Below are positions 1-8,161 of a stretch of DNA of 64,000 bases, piece by piece. The DNA lies in the NCBI GenBank assembly GCA_002083655.1, contig MSXR01000011.1:114787-178786 (forward strand). Direction: 5' to 3'. The notes under the pieces are model-generated. The model was not told where the DNA came from. It ran no database searches and saw only the letters and a list, made by a program, of their open reading frames with translations. Position 1 is the first letter of the stretch. The number at the start of each line of letters is the position of its first letter. Made by a program: the position numbers and the translations under genes. The stretch is from Proteobacteria bacterium ST_bin14 (GTDB lineage Bacteria > Pseudomonadota > Alphaproteobacteria > Sphingomonadales > Sphingomonadaceae).

Positions 1-22
1 CGATCGTCTGGATGAGATTCAT
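1..22 (-). CDS. rplS: 50S ribosomal protein L19, N-terminal fragment cut by the window edge
   Basis: Only the first seven codons lie in the window; read on the minus strand they give MNLIQTI, which is the usual beginning of L19. It starts one base after the trmD stop codon, matching the classical order rpsP-rimM-trmD-rplS. L19 sits at the 30S-50S interface of the ribosome. The identification rests on the short N-terminus plus gene order, so the remainder of the gene is an assumption. Confidence 0.8.
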
Positions 23-23
23 C

Positions 24-755
24 TCATTCTTCCTTCGTCTGTCGCTGCGCACCAGAGGGAGGGCTGACCCGAGCGCCGTCGTGACGCTCCCAAAGGTCTG
101 GCCTCCTTAGCCGTGTATCGGTTTCGGCCATGTGCTTTCGCCATGCCGAAATCCTCGCATGATCCCCCGATCGCAGCACTTCGGGGATCGTGCGCCCTTC
201 CCATTCAACAGGTCGGGTATATTGCGGGTATTCAAGCAAGCCCCCTTCGAAGCTCTCGTCTACGCCGCTAGAAGCCGCGCCCATTACGCCGGGAAGCAGC
301 CGAATGCAAGCGTCTAACAGCACCAGCGCGCCCATCTCACCACCCGACAGAACGTAATCACCAATGGAGACCTGTTCGATGCCGCGCGCGTCAAAAATCC
401 GCTCGTCAAATCCTTCAAACCGGCCGCACAGGATGACCGCACCCGGGCCGCTCGCAAGTTGACGGATCCGGGCCTGGGTGAGGGGCGCCCCGCGCGGCGT
501 CATCGCGAGGATCGGGCGATGGTCGGCAACGCTGTCGATCGCGGCAGCCAGCACATCGGCCCGCAGCACCATCCCTGCCCCACCCCCTGCCGGGGTGTCA
601 TCAACCGTACGGTGCTTGTCGGTCGCGAAATCACGGATGTTAACGGCGTTGAGCGACCAGATACCCTCCGACAGCGCCCGGCCTGCCAGCGACGCCCCAA
701 GCGGACCGGGAAACATATCGGGGTATAGCGTCAGGATGGTGGCCGCGAAGGTCAC
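24..755 (-). CDS. trmD: tRNA (guanine-N1)-methyltransferase TrmD
   Basis: TrmD methylates G37 of tRNAs with a G at position 36, which prevents +1 frameshifting; it acts as a cytosolic SAM-dependent dimer. The 243-residue product has the normal length, the SPOUT-class N-terminus MTFAATILTLYPDMFPG, a GGGAGM segment near residue 60, the SAM-knot stretch LSGGEMGALVLLDA and the C-terminal RRPDLWE motif. The start codon is GTG and overlaps the TGA of the upstream vapC gene as GTGA, so translation is probably coupled to vapC. The usual upstream neighbour, rimM, is displaced by the vapBC pair. Confidence 0.95.
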   Translation of the reverse strand: MTFAATILTLYPDMFPGPLGASLAGRALSEGIWSLNAVNIRDFATDKHRTVDDTPAGGGAGMVLRADVLAAAIDSVADHRPILAMTPRGAPLTQARIRQLASGPGAVILCGRFEGFDERIFDARGIEQVSIGDYVLSGGEMGALVLLDACIRLLPGVMGAASSGVDESFEGGLLEYPQYTRPVEWEGRTIPEVLRSGDHARISAWRKHMAETDTRLRRPDLWERHDGARVSPPSGAQRQTKEE

Positions 756-1129
756 AACGTCCAGTTCTCAACCAGCAACCCCGGCACATCAGCGAAATCC
801 GCTTCATTGTTGGTAATCACCACCGCGCCAAGGCTCAACGCATGCGCCGCCAGCAAACGATCGAACCGTGCGCGCTTGAACGGCAGCCGTGCATATTGCC
901 TCGCTGCTGTGCTGTCGAAGGGCAGTATCGGGATGACGCTGATAAATCCGTTCAACACTTCGGGGCTGGGCGGCTTGCCGACAAAGGTGCCAACGGCGAT
1001 CTCCGCGAAACTGATCGCTGAGATCGCCACGTCGCCCGGATAGCAATTGGCCAATTTATCGTTCAGCGCGGAATGCCGTTCCGCCATCGCGTAGATTGCC
1101 ATGTCAGCGTCGATAAGGAATTTCGTCAC
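752..1129 (-). CDS. vapC: VapC-like PIN-domain toxin (ribonuclease)
   Basis: A 125-residue PIN-domain protein. Acidic residues expected for metal-dependent RNA cleavage are visible: the N-terminal FLIDAD, Glu in SFAEIAVGT, Asp in FDRLLAAHA and Asp in TNNEADF. Type II VapC toxins cut tRNA or rRNA when not bound by VapB. Its start overlaps the stop of the preceding vapB-like gene, and its stop overlaps the trmD start, so toxin, antitoxin and tRNA methylase are translationally linked. Family membership is clear; toxicity and target are inferred. Confidence 0.88.
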   Translation of the reverse strand: MTKFLIDADMAIYAMAERHSALNDKLANCYPGDVAISAISFAEIAVGTFVGKPPSPEVLNGFISVIPILPFDSTAARQYARLPFKRARFDRLLAAHALSLGAVVITNNEADFADVPGLLVENWTL

Positions 1130-1398
1130 TTATCGGTTGCAGCCAATCGGCGTGCGATGGTGCTGGGCCGTTCGTCGAAGTCGCCGTGCGGGATCAATTT
1201 GGCACCCGGTGCCTTACCGGCAAAGCCGCTGATATCGATTTTGCGCCGTGGTGCGTCGACGGGTTCAATCCTGAATGACATCGGTGCCTCCCTTACCATT
1301 CGGATTTCCGTACCTTCGGGAATGCCCATGCCCTTGGGCAGACGTAACGCCACCGAATTGCCTGACTTGAATGTCTTGCCCTGATATTCGTCGTCCAT
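1126..1398 (-). CDS. vapB: VapB-like antitoxin with AbrB/SpoVT fold
   Basis: The 90-residue product begins MDDEYQGKTFKSGNSVALRLP; the KTFKSGNSVALRLPK stretch is the swapped-hairpin AbrB/MazE/VapB DNA-binding core, and the basic C-terminal half should wrap the PIN toxin. I chose the ATG at 1398 rather than an upstream one because GGAGG lies six bases before it and because the upstream extension would run through the rimM stop and the palindrome. It overlaps vapC by four bases (ATGA). Autorepression through the palindrome at 1410-1430 is likely by analogy with other VapBC pairs. Confidence 0.85.
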   Translation of the reverse strand: MDDEYQGKTFKSGNSVALRLPKGMGIPEGTEIRMVREAPMSFRIEPVDAPRRKIDISGFAGKAPGAKLIPHGDFDERPSTIARRLAATDK

Positions 1399-1409
1399 CG
1401 ACCGCCTCC

Positions 1410-1430
1410 GTATACACGCAATGTATATAC
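1410..1430. promoter_or_regulatory. Imperfect AT-rich palindrome, candidate VapB operator
   Basis: A 21-base imperfect inverted repeat, GTATA-N-AC around a five-base centre with GT-N-TATAC, fills the gap between the rimM stop codon (TAG at 1430-1432) and the vapB Shine-Dalgarno. It is AT-rich within GC-rich DNA. VapB proteins commonly bind such palindromes next to their own start. It could also contain a -10 element. Binding is inferred, not shown. Confidence 0.5.
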
Positions 1431-1906
1431 TAAACGACATAACCCGCGTCAACCACCATCCGTGCGTCATCCCATTCGGGCACCGCGTTGATGTTCATTG
1501 GAACCATGAAGCGCTTCTTGTCGGCGCGTTCGATTTCGATCACGTCGCCTGCGCCGAAATTATCGATTGCGACGACCTGCCCCAACTGTTCGCCATTGGA
1601 GGAAATCGCGGGCAATCCGAGCAAGTCTGCATGGTAATATTCGCCGTCGCCCAGCGGGGGCAGATCAGCGCGCGCAACCGTCAGCTCGGTGCCGCGCATT
1701 GCTTCGGCAGCGTTGCGGTCGTTCACCTCTGCGATGCGCGCAATGGCACCATTGCTGCCGTGGCGCACTGATTTTAGGGTCAGCTTGCCCTGATTAAAGC
1801 TTTTGTACCGTCCCAAATCGTCGGTGAAGACCTTCAGGCGGACCTCGCCCGTCACGCCGTGCGCGCCGATGATGACGGCAAGCGTGACGGGGCGATCAAC
1901 CGGCAT
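1430..1906 (-). CDS. rimM: 16S rRNA processing protein RimM
   Basis: RimM assists maturation of the 30S head and binds S19. The 158-residue product has the family N-terminus (VTLAVIIGAHGVTGEVRLKVFTDD) and a C-terminal PRC-barrel ending EWDDARMVVDAGYVV, of normal length. The ATG overlaps the rpsP stop as ATGA, as is common in this operon. Downstream the operon is interrupted by vapBC before trmD. Confidence 0.93.
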   Translation of the reverse strand: MPVDRPVTLAVIIGAHGVTGEVRLKVFTDDLGRYKSFNQGKLTLKSVRHGSNGAIARIAEVNDRNAAEAMRGTELTVARADLPPLGDGEYYHADLLGLPAISSNGEQLGQVVAIDNFGAGDVIEIERADKKRFMVPMNINAVPEWDDARMVVDAGYVV

Positions 1907-2445
1907 CAGGCGTCAGCAGGCTTTTCTTCGGCTTCTGGCGCTGCTTCTTCAACCACGGCGGCGACGGGTGTTTCCTCAACAACGGCCTCAGCCACTGCTT
2001 CGGAAGCGGCTTCAGGTGCAGCTTCTTCCGCCACTGGCGCTTCGACGACTTCTGGCTCCGGTTCCGGTGCAGGCGCAGCGGCTGCAGCGGCCGCTGCTTC
2101 TTCAGCAGCCTTCAGCTTTTCGGCACGCTCTTCGGCACGTTCAGTGGCCTTTTCGCCGGGCTTGCCCTTGTTCGGGTTCAGGCGAGCCGGACGCTCCTTA
2201 ACGCCGAGCACGTCGAGGAACCGGGCAACCCGGTCCGTAGGCTGCGCGCCGACGCTCAACCAATGCTTGGCGCGATCGGTGTCGAGCTTGATGCGCTCGG
2301 GCGAATCTTTGGCGAGCAGCGGGTTATAGGTGCCGATCTTTTCAATGAAGCGGCCATCGCGCGGGCTACGCGCATCGGCAACGACGACACGGTAATAAGG
2401 GCGCTTCTTGGAGCCGCCGCGCGACAAACGAATGCTGAGTGACAT
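1906..2445 (-). CDS. rpsP: 30S ribosomal protein S16 with long acidic Ala/Glu tail
   Basis: The first 80-odd residues are canonical S16 (MSLSIRLSRGGSKKRPYYRV..., then a FLDVLG segment). S16 is a primary 16S rRNA-binding assembly protein. At 179 residues the product is about twice the length of E. coli S16: from roughly residue 90 it carries a tail that is first charged and lysine-containing, then almost pure Ala, Glu, Pro and Val. Such tails occur in some alphaproteobacteria; no function is evident from sequence. The gene follows ffh by 43 bases with no terminator between. Confidence 0.93.
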   Translation of the reverse strand: MSLSIRLSRGGSKKRPYYRVVVADARSPRDGRFIEKIGTYNPLLAKDSPERIKLDTDRAKHWLSVGAQPTDRVARFLDVLGVKERPARLNPNKGKPGEKATERAEERAEKLKAAEEAAAAAAAAPAPEPEPEVVEAPVAEEAAPEAASEAVAEAVVEETPVAAVVEEAAPEAEEKPADA

Positions 2446-2488
2446 AGTATTTCCTTCTTCTTAATCAGATGATTGATGGCCGAAGCCG

Positions 2489-4000
2489 TTATTTCTTCTT
2501 GTTGATGAAATTTTCAAAACCGGGCGGCAATTTTGGCATGCCCCCCATCGGGTTGCCGCCACCCAGGCCGGGCAAGCCACCGCCGGATTTACCCAGCATG
2601 TCCCCCAGTTCCGGCCCGCCAACCGCGTTACCCAGACCGCCCAGGCCACCGCCCATACCGCCCTTGCCGAGCATCGCCATCATGCCCTTCATGCCACCCA
2701 TTTTCTTGATCTTTTTCATGGCGGTGGCCATTTCCTGATGCATCTTCAGCAGTTTGTTCACGTCCTGCACGGTCGTGCCACTGCCCTTGGCGACGCGGAT
2801 CTTGCGCTTGGCGTTGATGATTTCGGGCTTGGCGCGCTCCTTTGGAGTCATTGATGTGATCATCGCGTCCATCCGCAGCAGGATGCGTTCGTCCATCGCC
2901 CCGCCTGCCATCGCCGCCTGCGCCTTTTTCGCGCCGGGGATCATGCCGGCCAGCGCGCCAAGGCCACCCATCCGCCGCATCTGCGCCAACTGGCTGCGCA
3001 GATCGTCCATGTCGAACTGCCCTTTGGCCATTTTGGCGGCCATTTTTTCGGCGTCTTCGATCTGGATTGATTCAGCCGCGCGCTCCACCAGGCTGACGAC
3101 ATCGCCCATGCCCAATATGCGCCCGGCAACACGACCGGGATGAAACGCCTCCAGCGCATCCATCTTTTCGCCGGTGCCCGCAAATTTGATCGGCTTGCCG
3201 GTTACTGCGCGCATCGACAGCGCGGCACCGCCGCGCGCGTCGCCGTCCATCCGCGTCAGCACGACGCCAGTCAGCGGCACCTGATCAGAAAAGTTCTGCG
3301 CAACGTTTACCGCGTCCTGCCCGGTCAGCGCATCGACGACGAGCAGAATTTCGTTGGGCACCGCCACTTCGGCGATTGCCTGCATTTCGTCCATCAATGC
3401 CTGATCAACGTGCAAGCGCCCGGCTGTGTCGAGCATCAACACGTCATAGCCCTGCAGCTTTGCCGCCTGCATGGCGCGCCGGGCAATCTCAACCGGGCGC
3501 TGGCCAGCAATGATCGGCAGCGTCGCCACCTCGGTCTGGGTACCCAGCGTCGCCAGCTGTTCCTGCGCGGCGGGGCGATTCACGTCGAGCGACGCCATCA
3601 ACACCTTTTTGCCGTCACGCTTTGCGAGGCGACGGGCGATCTTGGCGGTGGTGGTGGTTTTGCCCGATCCCTGCAGGCCGACCATCATGATCACGGCGGG
3701 CGGGGTAACCCCCAGCTCCAGCTCGCTCTCATCCGCGCCGAGCATCTCGGTCAACGCATCATTGACGATCTTGACGACCTGTTGCCCCGGCGTAACCGAC
3801 CGCAACACGTTTTGGCCGACAGCCTTTTCGGTAACTTTATCAACGAAATCGCGGGCAACGGGCAGCGCGACATCGGCCTCTAGCAGTGCAACGCGCACCT
3901 CGCGCATTGCCGCGCGCACGTCCGCCTCGGTAAGCGCACCACGCCCACGAAGGCGGTCAAATACGCCGCCAAGCCGTTCGCTGAGACTGTCGAACATCAA
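2489..4000 (-). CDS. ffh: Signal recognition particle protein Ffh (SRP54)
   Basis: Ffh binds SRP RNA and nascent signal sequences and delivers ribosomes to FtsY. Residues 1-85 form the N domain; the GTPase domain shows G1 GLQGSGKTTTTAK (about 109-121), DTAGR and TRMDGDARGG; the C-terminal M domain is methionine- and glycine-rich and ends PPGFENFINKKK. Length (503) is normal. The first two codons are both ATG, so the start could be 3997. Its partners ftsY (7226) and the SRP RNA (32086) are also in the window. Confidence 0.96.
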   Translation of the reverse strand: MMFDSLSERLGGVFDRLRGRGALTEADVRAAMREVRVALLEADVALPVARDFVDKVTEKAVGQNVLRSVTPGQQVVKIVNDALTEMLGADESELELGVTPPAVIMMVGLQGSGKTTTTAKIARRLAKRDGKKVLMASLDVNRPAAQEQLATLGTQTEVATLPIIAGQRPVEIARRAMQAAKLQGYDVLMLDTAGRLHVDQALMDEMQAIAEVAVPNEILLVVDALTGQDAVNVAQNFSDQVPLTGVVLTRMDGDARGGAALSMRAVTGKPIKFAGTGEKMDALEAFHPGRVAGRILGMGDVVSLVERAAESIQIEDAEKMAAKMAKGQFDMDDLRSQLAQMRRMGGLGALAGMIPGAKKAQAAMAGGAMDERILLRMDAMITSMTPKERAKPEIINAKRKIRVAKGSGTTVQDVNKLLKMHQEMATAMKKIKKMGGMKGMMAMLGKGGMGGGLGGLGNAVGGPELGDMLGKSGGGLPGLGGGNPMGGMPKLPPGFENFINKKK

Positions 4001-4043
4001 AAAACTCCGTTGCCGATCGCCGTCCTTGCCGTAAACGCAAAAG

Positions 4044-4089
4044 AAGCTGGCGGACGAAACCTCGTCGGCCAGCTTATGCCCTTGGGCAT
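4044..4089. other. Two adjacent hairpins in the ffh leader
   Basis: Between the divergent ffh and GGDEF/EAL genes, AAGCTGGC at 4044-4051 pairs with GCCAGCTT at 4068-4075 with four more pairs inside, followed at once by ATGCCC-TT-GGGCAT (4076-4089). On the minus strand the larger stem is followed by CTTTTGCG and lies in the likely 5' leader of ffh, so it could act as an attenuator or RNA-stability element. On the plus strand the smaller stem is followed by GCTTTTATT. Confidence 0.35.
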
Positions 4090-4203
4090 GCTTTTATTGC
4101 GTCCTGGAAGGATGCGATCAAGCCTTCTCTAGCTGAACCGTCACAGTTTCGCAACCATGTGGTTTAAGACCATCTACATGCTTGATCGGCATATATTTCT
4201 GCC

Positions 4204-5886
4204 ATGAATAGCAGTGGGCGTACCCGCATGGCACCAGAGCTGATTGATCAAGCGCCAAAGCCAGCACCAAGGGCGGCCGCGCCGCGCCGGGACTTGATGA
4301 GCGGTGCCATCACGATTGCCGCAATCTTGTTATTCGTCGGCACGGGAAGTTCGGTGCTGTCGAGTGCTGCCCGTTATTACCTGGCAGACGGCAACCCGAC
4401 TGACCGTACGCTGGTAATCGCGTTGCTGCTGAACGTCGCGCTCATCCTGTTTGGCTGGCGGCGGCATAGCGAGTTGCACCGCGAGATTCAGGTCAGGACC
4501 GCCGCCGAAGAGCGCGCGCAATTGCTGGCAGCGCGTGATCCGCTCACCGGGTTCCTCAATCGCCGCTCTCTGTCGGAAGAGGGGGCTGCATTGTTTGCGC
4601 AGGCAACCCGCCGCAATAAGGCGCTGGCGCTGCTGATGATTGATCTTGACCACTTCAAGACCATCAACGACATGCACGGCCACGCCACTGGCGACGGTTT
4701 GCTCAAGCTTATTTCAGATGAAATCGCCCACGCCATGCCTTCGGTTTCGCTGATTGCGCGGTTGGGGGGCGATGAATTTGCGTGCGCGTTCTTGTTTGAT
4801 CCAGCGCATCCTGACACGGTTGAACGCATTGCCGAGCGGCTGGTGTCACGCATTGCCCAGCCCTTTGTTTCCGATGGGCTGCAACTGCACATCAGCGCGT
4901 CCATCGGCGTCGCCCGATCAGATGAGAACTGCACCAGCATCGATGCGCTAATGCGCAGTGCCGATATCGCGATGTATGCTGCCAAAAACGCCGGCCGCAA
5001 TCGTTTTGCGTGGTTCGACCAGTCGATGGAGCGCGAACTGAAGGCGCGCAACGAGCTGGAGGTCGGGCTGCGCACCGCCATCCCCCGCCAGGAGATCGTT
5101 CCCTATTTCGAACAGCAGATTGATCTGACCACGGGCCGCTTGTTCGGCTTTGAGGTGCTGGCGCGCTGGGAACATCCGACGCGCGGCCTGATTGCGCCAG
5201 AGAAGTTCATCTCCATCGCCGAAGACACCGGCATGATCAGCGATCTGTCGCTATCATTGATGCACCAGGCCTTTTTGGTGGCCAAGGATTGGGAGCCAGG
5301 GCTGACCCTGTCGGTCAATATCTCACCGCTGCAGCTGAAGGATCCATGGCTTGCCCAGAAAATCCTGAAGGTGCTGACCGAAACGGGCTTTCCTGCCAGC
5401 CGGCTTGAACTGGAGATTACGGAAGTCGCCTTGTTCGAAAATCTTGCATTGGCGCAATCGATTGTCGGCAGCCTGAAGAACCAGGGCATAAAGATCGCGC
5501 TCGATGATTTTGGCACGGGGTACAGCTCGCTTGCGCATTTGCGGGCGCTGCCGTTTGACCGGATCAAGATTGACTGCAGTTTTGTCGCTTCCATCAACGT
5601 GAACGCTGAAAGTGCGGCCATTGTGAATGCGATCGTCAGGCTCGGCGAAAGCCTGAATATGCCAATCACCGCTGAGGGGATTGAAGACGCCGCCATTGAA
5701 GAACGACTGCGGGCAATGGGATGCAATCGGGGCCAGGGCTATCTTTATGGTCGTCCGCTAAGCGCGGCAAATGCACGGCGGCTGCTCGCAGAAAAGCGCC
5801 TGTTGCGGCCAGCAATCACCAAATCGGCACCCAATTCAGCATCGGACGAAGCAGCGGCCATAGCAGCCGGCGGGGCAGCGGGCTGA
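4204..5886 (+). CDS. Membrane-anchored GGDEF/EAL cyclic-di-GMP enzyme
   Basis: The 560-residue protein begins with two predicted membrane helices (about 31-55 and 69-87) and no recognisable sensor domain. The GGDEF domain has DPLTGFLNRRSL and an intact GGDEF near residue 189; I see no RxxD inhibitory site before it. The EAL domain has EVLARW (an EVL variant near 315), LELEITE, DDFGTGYSS, IKID, AEGIE and QGYLYG, so all catalytic positions look present. It may therefore both make and degrade c-di-GMP; net activity cannot be read from sequence. It stands alone between ffh and mtaB. Confidence 0.9.
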   Translation: MNSSGRTRMAPELIDQAPKPAPRAAAPRRDLMSGAITIAAILLFVGTGSSVLSSAARYYLADGNPTDRTLVIALLLNVALILFGWRRHSELHREIQVRTAAEERAQLLAARDPLTGFLNRRSLSEEGAALFAQATRRNKALALLMIDLDHFKTINDMHGHATGDGLLKLISDEIAHAMPSVSLIARLGGDEFACAFLFDPAHPDTVERIAERLVSRIAQPFVSDGLQLHISASIGVARSDENCTSIDALMRSADIAMYAAKNAGRNRFAWFDQSMERELKARNELEVGLRTAIPRQEIVPYFEQQIDLTTGRLFGFEVLARWEHPTRGLIAPEKFISIAEDTGMISDLSLSLMHQAFLVAKDWEPGLTLSVNISPLQLKDPWLAQKILKVLTETGFPASRLELEITEVALFENLALAQSIVGSLKNQGIKIALDDFGTGYSSLAHLRALPFDRIKIDCSFVASINVNAESAAIVNAIVRLGESLNMPITAEGIEDAAIEERLRAMGCNRGQGYLYGRPLSAANARRLLAEKRLLRPAITKSAPNSASDEAAAIAAGGAAG

Positions 5887-5975
5887 TCAGCAGACGGCGC
5901 GCGGACGGGGCGCGGCAAGCTGGTTAGCTGCCGCCTCTGCGGTAGACTTAGGCCAGCGGCATCCCTAGATCGGCG

Positions 5976-7229
5976 GTGATGCCCGCCATTGCCCCCGAAA
6001 TCATTAGTCTTGGCTGTCGCCTGAACCTGGCGGAAAGCGAAGCAATCCGTGCGATCAACGCGGCGCGCGACGTGGTGATTATCAACAGTTGTGCGGTCAC
6101 CAATAACGCCGTCAGCGAAACGCGGGCGGCCATCCGGCGCGCGGCTCGAACTCGGCCGGGCGTCGACATTATCGTCACGGGCTGCGCTGCGCAGATTGAT
6201 CCGGCGGGCTTTGCCGCCATGCCAGAAGTCACCCGCGTTATCGGCAACGCCGAAAAGCTTGACCCCGCGGTGTGGCAGGCAAGCGATCCGCTGGTGGTGA
6301 GCGACATCATGGCCGTGCGCGCCACCTCACCGCATCTCGCCACCAGTTTTGATTCGCATGCGCGTGCATTCGTGGAGGTGCAGAATGGCTGCGATCATCG
6401 ATGCACCTTTTGCATCATTCCGTACGGCCGCGGAAACAGCCGGTCAGTCCCGGTGGAAGCCGTGGTGGCGCGGATCGCGGGACTGGTTGAGCGCGGCTAC
6501 CGCGAGGTTGTGCTGACGGGCGTCGATCTGACCAGCTATGGCCCTGATCTTCCTGGCGGACCGCCGCTGGCCGTGCTCGTCGAACAGATTTTGCTGCGGG
6601 TGCCGCACCTGGAACGACTTCGCCTGTCGTCGCTGGATTCGATTGAGATTGACGACCGGCTGTTTGATCTGATCACCGGCGAAGCGCGGATTATGCCGCA
6701 CCTTCACCTGTCGCTGCAGGCAGGTGATGACATGGTGCTGAAACGGATGCGCCGCCGCCATAGCCGCGCCGATGCGGTGCGGATCGTAACGCGGCTGAAG
6801 GCGGCGCGGGGGGATATCGCGATTGGTGCCGATCTGATCGCGGGCTTCCCCACCGAAACCGAGGCGATGTTTGCCAATAGCGCGGCGCTGATCGACGATT
6901 GTGATATCGTTCACGCGCATATCTTTCCCTATTCACCGCGCGCAGGCACCCCGGCGGCACGGATGCCGCAGGTGCCCAGTGATGTGCGAAAACAGCGCGC
7001 AGCCGCCCTGCGCGCGCGCGCCGCGATCCGGCGACAGCACTGGTTGCAGTCCCTGGTCGGTACTGTGCAGCATATCTTGATTGAGCGACCCGGCGACCGG
7101 GGCCATACCCCCAATTTTGCGGAAATCCGCTTGTCGAGCGGTGATCGGCTTGCTGAAAATGTTGGAGAAATCGTTCCTATGGTTGTTACCGGCATCGATA
7201 ATGCCAGCCTGCTGGGCATTGCAGCATGA
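5976..7229 (+). CDS. mtaB: tRNA N6-threonylcarbamoyladenosine methylthiotransferase MtaB
   Basis: MtaB is a radical-SAM enzyme that adds a methylthio group to t6A37 of ANN-decoding tRNAs. The 417-residue protein has the N-terminal UPF0004 cluster cysteines (SLGCRLN, NSCAV, GCAAQ), the radical SAM motif CDHRCTFC near residues 139-146 and a C-terminal TRAM-like region. The neighbouring GTPase gene starts within its stop (ATGA). A second ATG at 5979 is an equally plausible start. The MiaB alternative is less likely given the GCRLN N-terminus. Confidence 0.9.
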   Translation: MMPAIAPEIISLGCRLNLAESEAIRAINAARDVVIINSCAVTNNAVSETRAAIRRAARTRPGVDIIVTGCAAQIDPAGFAAMPEVTRVIGNAEKLDPAVWQASDPLVVSDIMAVRATSPHLATSFDSHARAFVEVQNGCDHRCTFCIIPYGRGNSRSVPVEAVVARIAGLVERGYREVVLTGVDLTSYGPDLPGGPPLAVLVEQILLRVPHLERLRLSSLDSIEIDDRLFDLITGEARIMPHLHLSLQAGDDMVLKRMRRRHSRADAVRIVTRLKAARGDIAIGADLIAGFPTETEAMFANSAALIDDCDIVHAHIFPYSPRAGTPAARMPQVPSDVRKQRAAALRARAAIRRQHWLQSLVGTVQHILIERPGDRGHTPNFAEIRLSSGDRLAENVGEIVPMVVTGIDNASLLGIAA

Positions 7230-8161
7230 GCAGCACGGCCTGGCATGAAAAGCTGATCGGCGGCTTCAAGCGAACGTCTGACCGGCTGCTCGGCAATCTG
7301 GCCGGGCTCGGCGCGGCCCGGCTTGATACCGCGACGCTTGATGAGATTGAGGAGGCGCTGATCGCGTCTGATCTTGGCCCGGCAACCGCCGCGCGCATTC
7401 GCGGGCGGCTGGCCGACGGCGCGTTTGAACGGAATATGGAGGAGTTGGGCATCCGGCTGATCGTTGCGGAGGAAATCGAAAAAGTCCTGGCAAAGGTTGC
7501 CCATCCATTGGAGATCAGCGCCTTTCCGCGCCCTCATGTCATCCTCGTCATTGGCGTCAACGGCTCAGGCAAAACGACGACCATCGCCAAGCTCGCGCAT
7601 CTTTTCACCGAACAGGATTACGGCGTGATGCTGGCCGCAGGCGATACGTTTCGCGCAGCTGCCATTGGCCAGCTTGCCACCTGGGCCGAGCGCGTCGGTG
7701 TGCCCATCGTCAGCGGCAAGGAAGGCGGCGATGCGGCCGGCGTGGTTTACGAAGCCGTCAAGCAAGCCACGGCAACGGGCATTGATGCGCTGATCGTGGA
7801 CACCGCCGGGCGGCTGCAAAACAAGCGTGAGCTGATGGATGAGCTTGCCAAAATCAACCGGATGCTCGGCAAGATCGACCCAGCCTCTCCGCACGACATC
7901 ATCCTCGTTCTTGATGCAACGACCGGCCAAAACGCGCTGTCGCAGATTGAGGTTTTTAAGGAGGTCGCCGGGGTAACCGGGCTGGTGATGACCAAGCTGG
8001 ATGGCACCGCGCGTGGCGGTGTGCTGGTCGCCGCCGCTGAACAGTTCGGACTGCCCATCCACGCCATCGGCATTGGTGAGGGAGTCGGCGATTTGCGGCC
8101 GTTCAATGCAAATGAGGTTGCGCGAATTATCGCGGGCGTGGAAAGACCGACAAATGGCTAG
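7226..8161 (+). CDS. ftsY: Signal recognition particle receptor FtsY
   Basis: The SRP receptor GTPase pairs with Ffh at the inner membrane. The 311-residue product goes almost directly into the N domain and lacks a long acidic A domain, a short form found in many alphaproteobacteria. G1 is GVNGSGKTTTIAK (about 111-123), followed by GDTFRAAA, DTAGRLQ and TKLDGTARGG. The start overlaps the mtaB stop by four bases, so the two are probably co-translated, and yciB overlaps its end. Confidence 0.95.
   Translation: MSSTAWHEKLIGGFKRTSDRLLGNLAGLGAARLDTATLDEIEEALIASDLGPATAARIRGRLADGAFERNMEELGIRLIVAEEIEKVLAKVAHPLEISAFPRPHVILVIGVNGSGKTTTIAKLAHLFTEQDYGVMLAAGDTFRAAAIGQLATWAERVGVPIVSGKEGGDAAGVVYEAVKQATATGIDALIVDTAGRLQNKRELMDELAKINRMLGKIDPASPHDIILVLDATTGQNALSQIEVFKEVAGVTGLVMTKLDGTARGGVLVAAAEQFGLPIHAIGIGEGVGDLRPFNANEVARIIAGVERPTNG

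Noticed and set aside
1399..1470. Longer N-terminus for the VapB-like antitoxin, starting near 1470
   Set aside because: It would overlap the rimM stop and read through the AT-rich palindrome; the ATG at 1398 has GGAGG at the right distance and gives a normal length.
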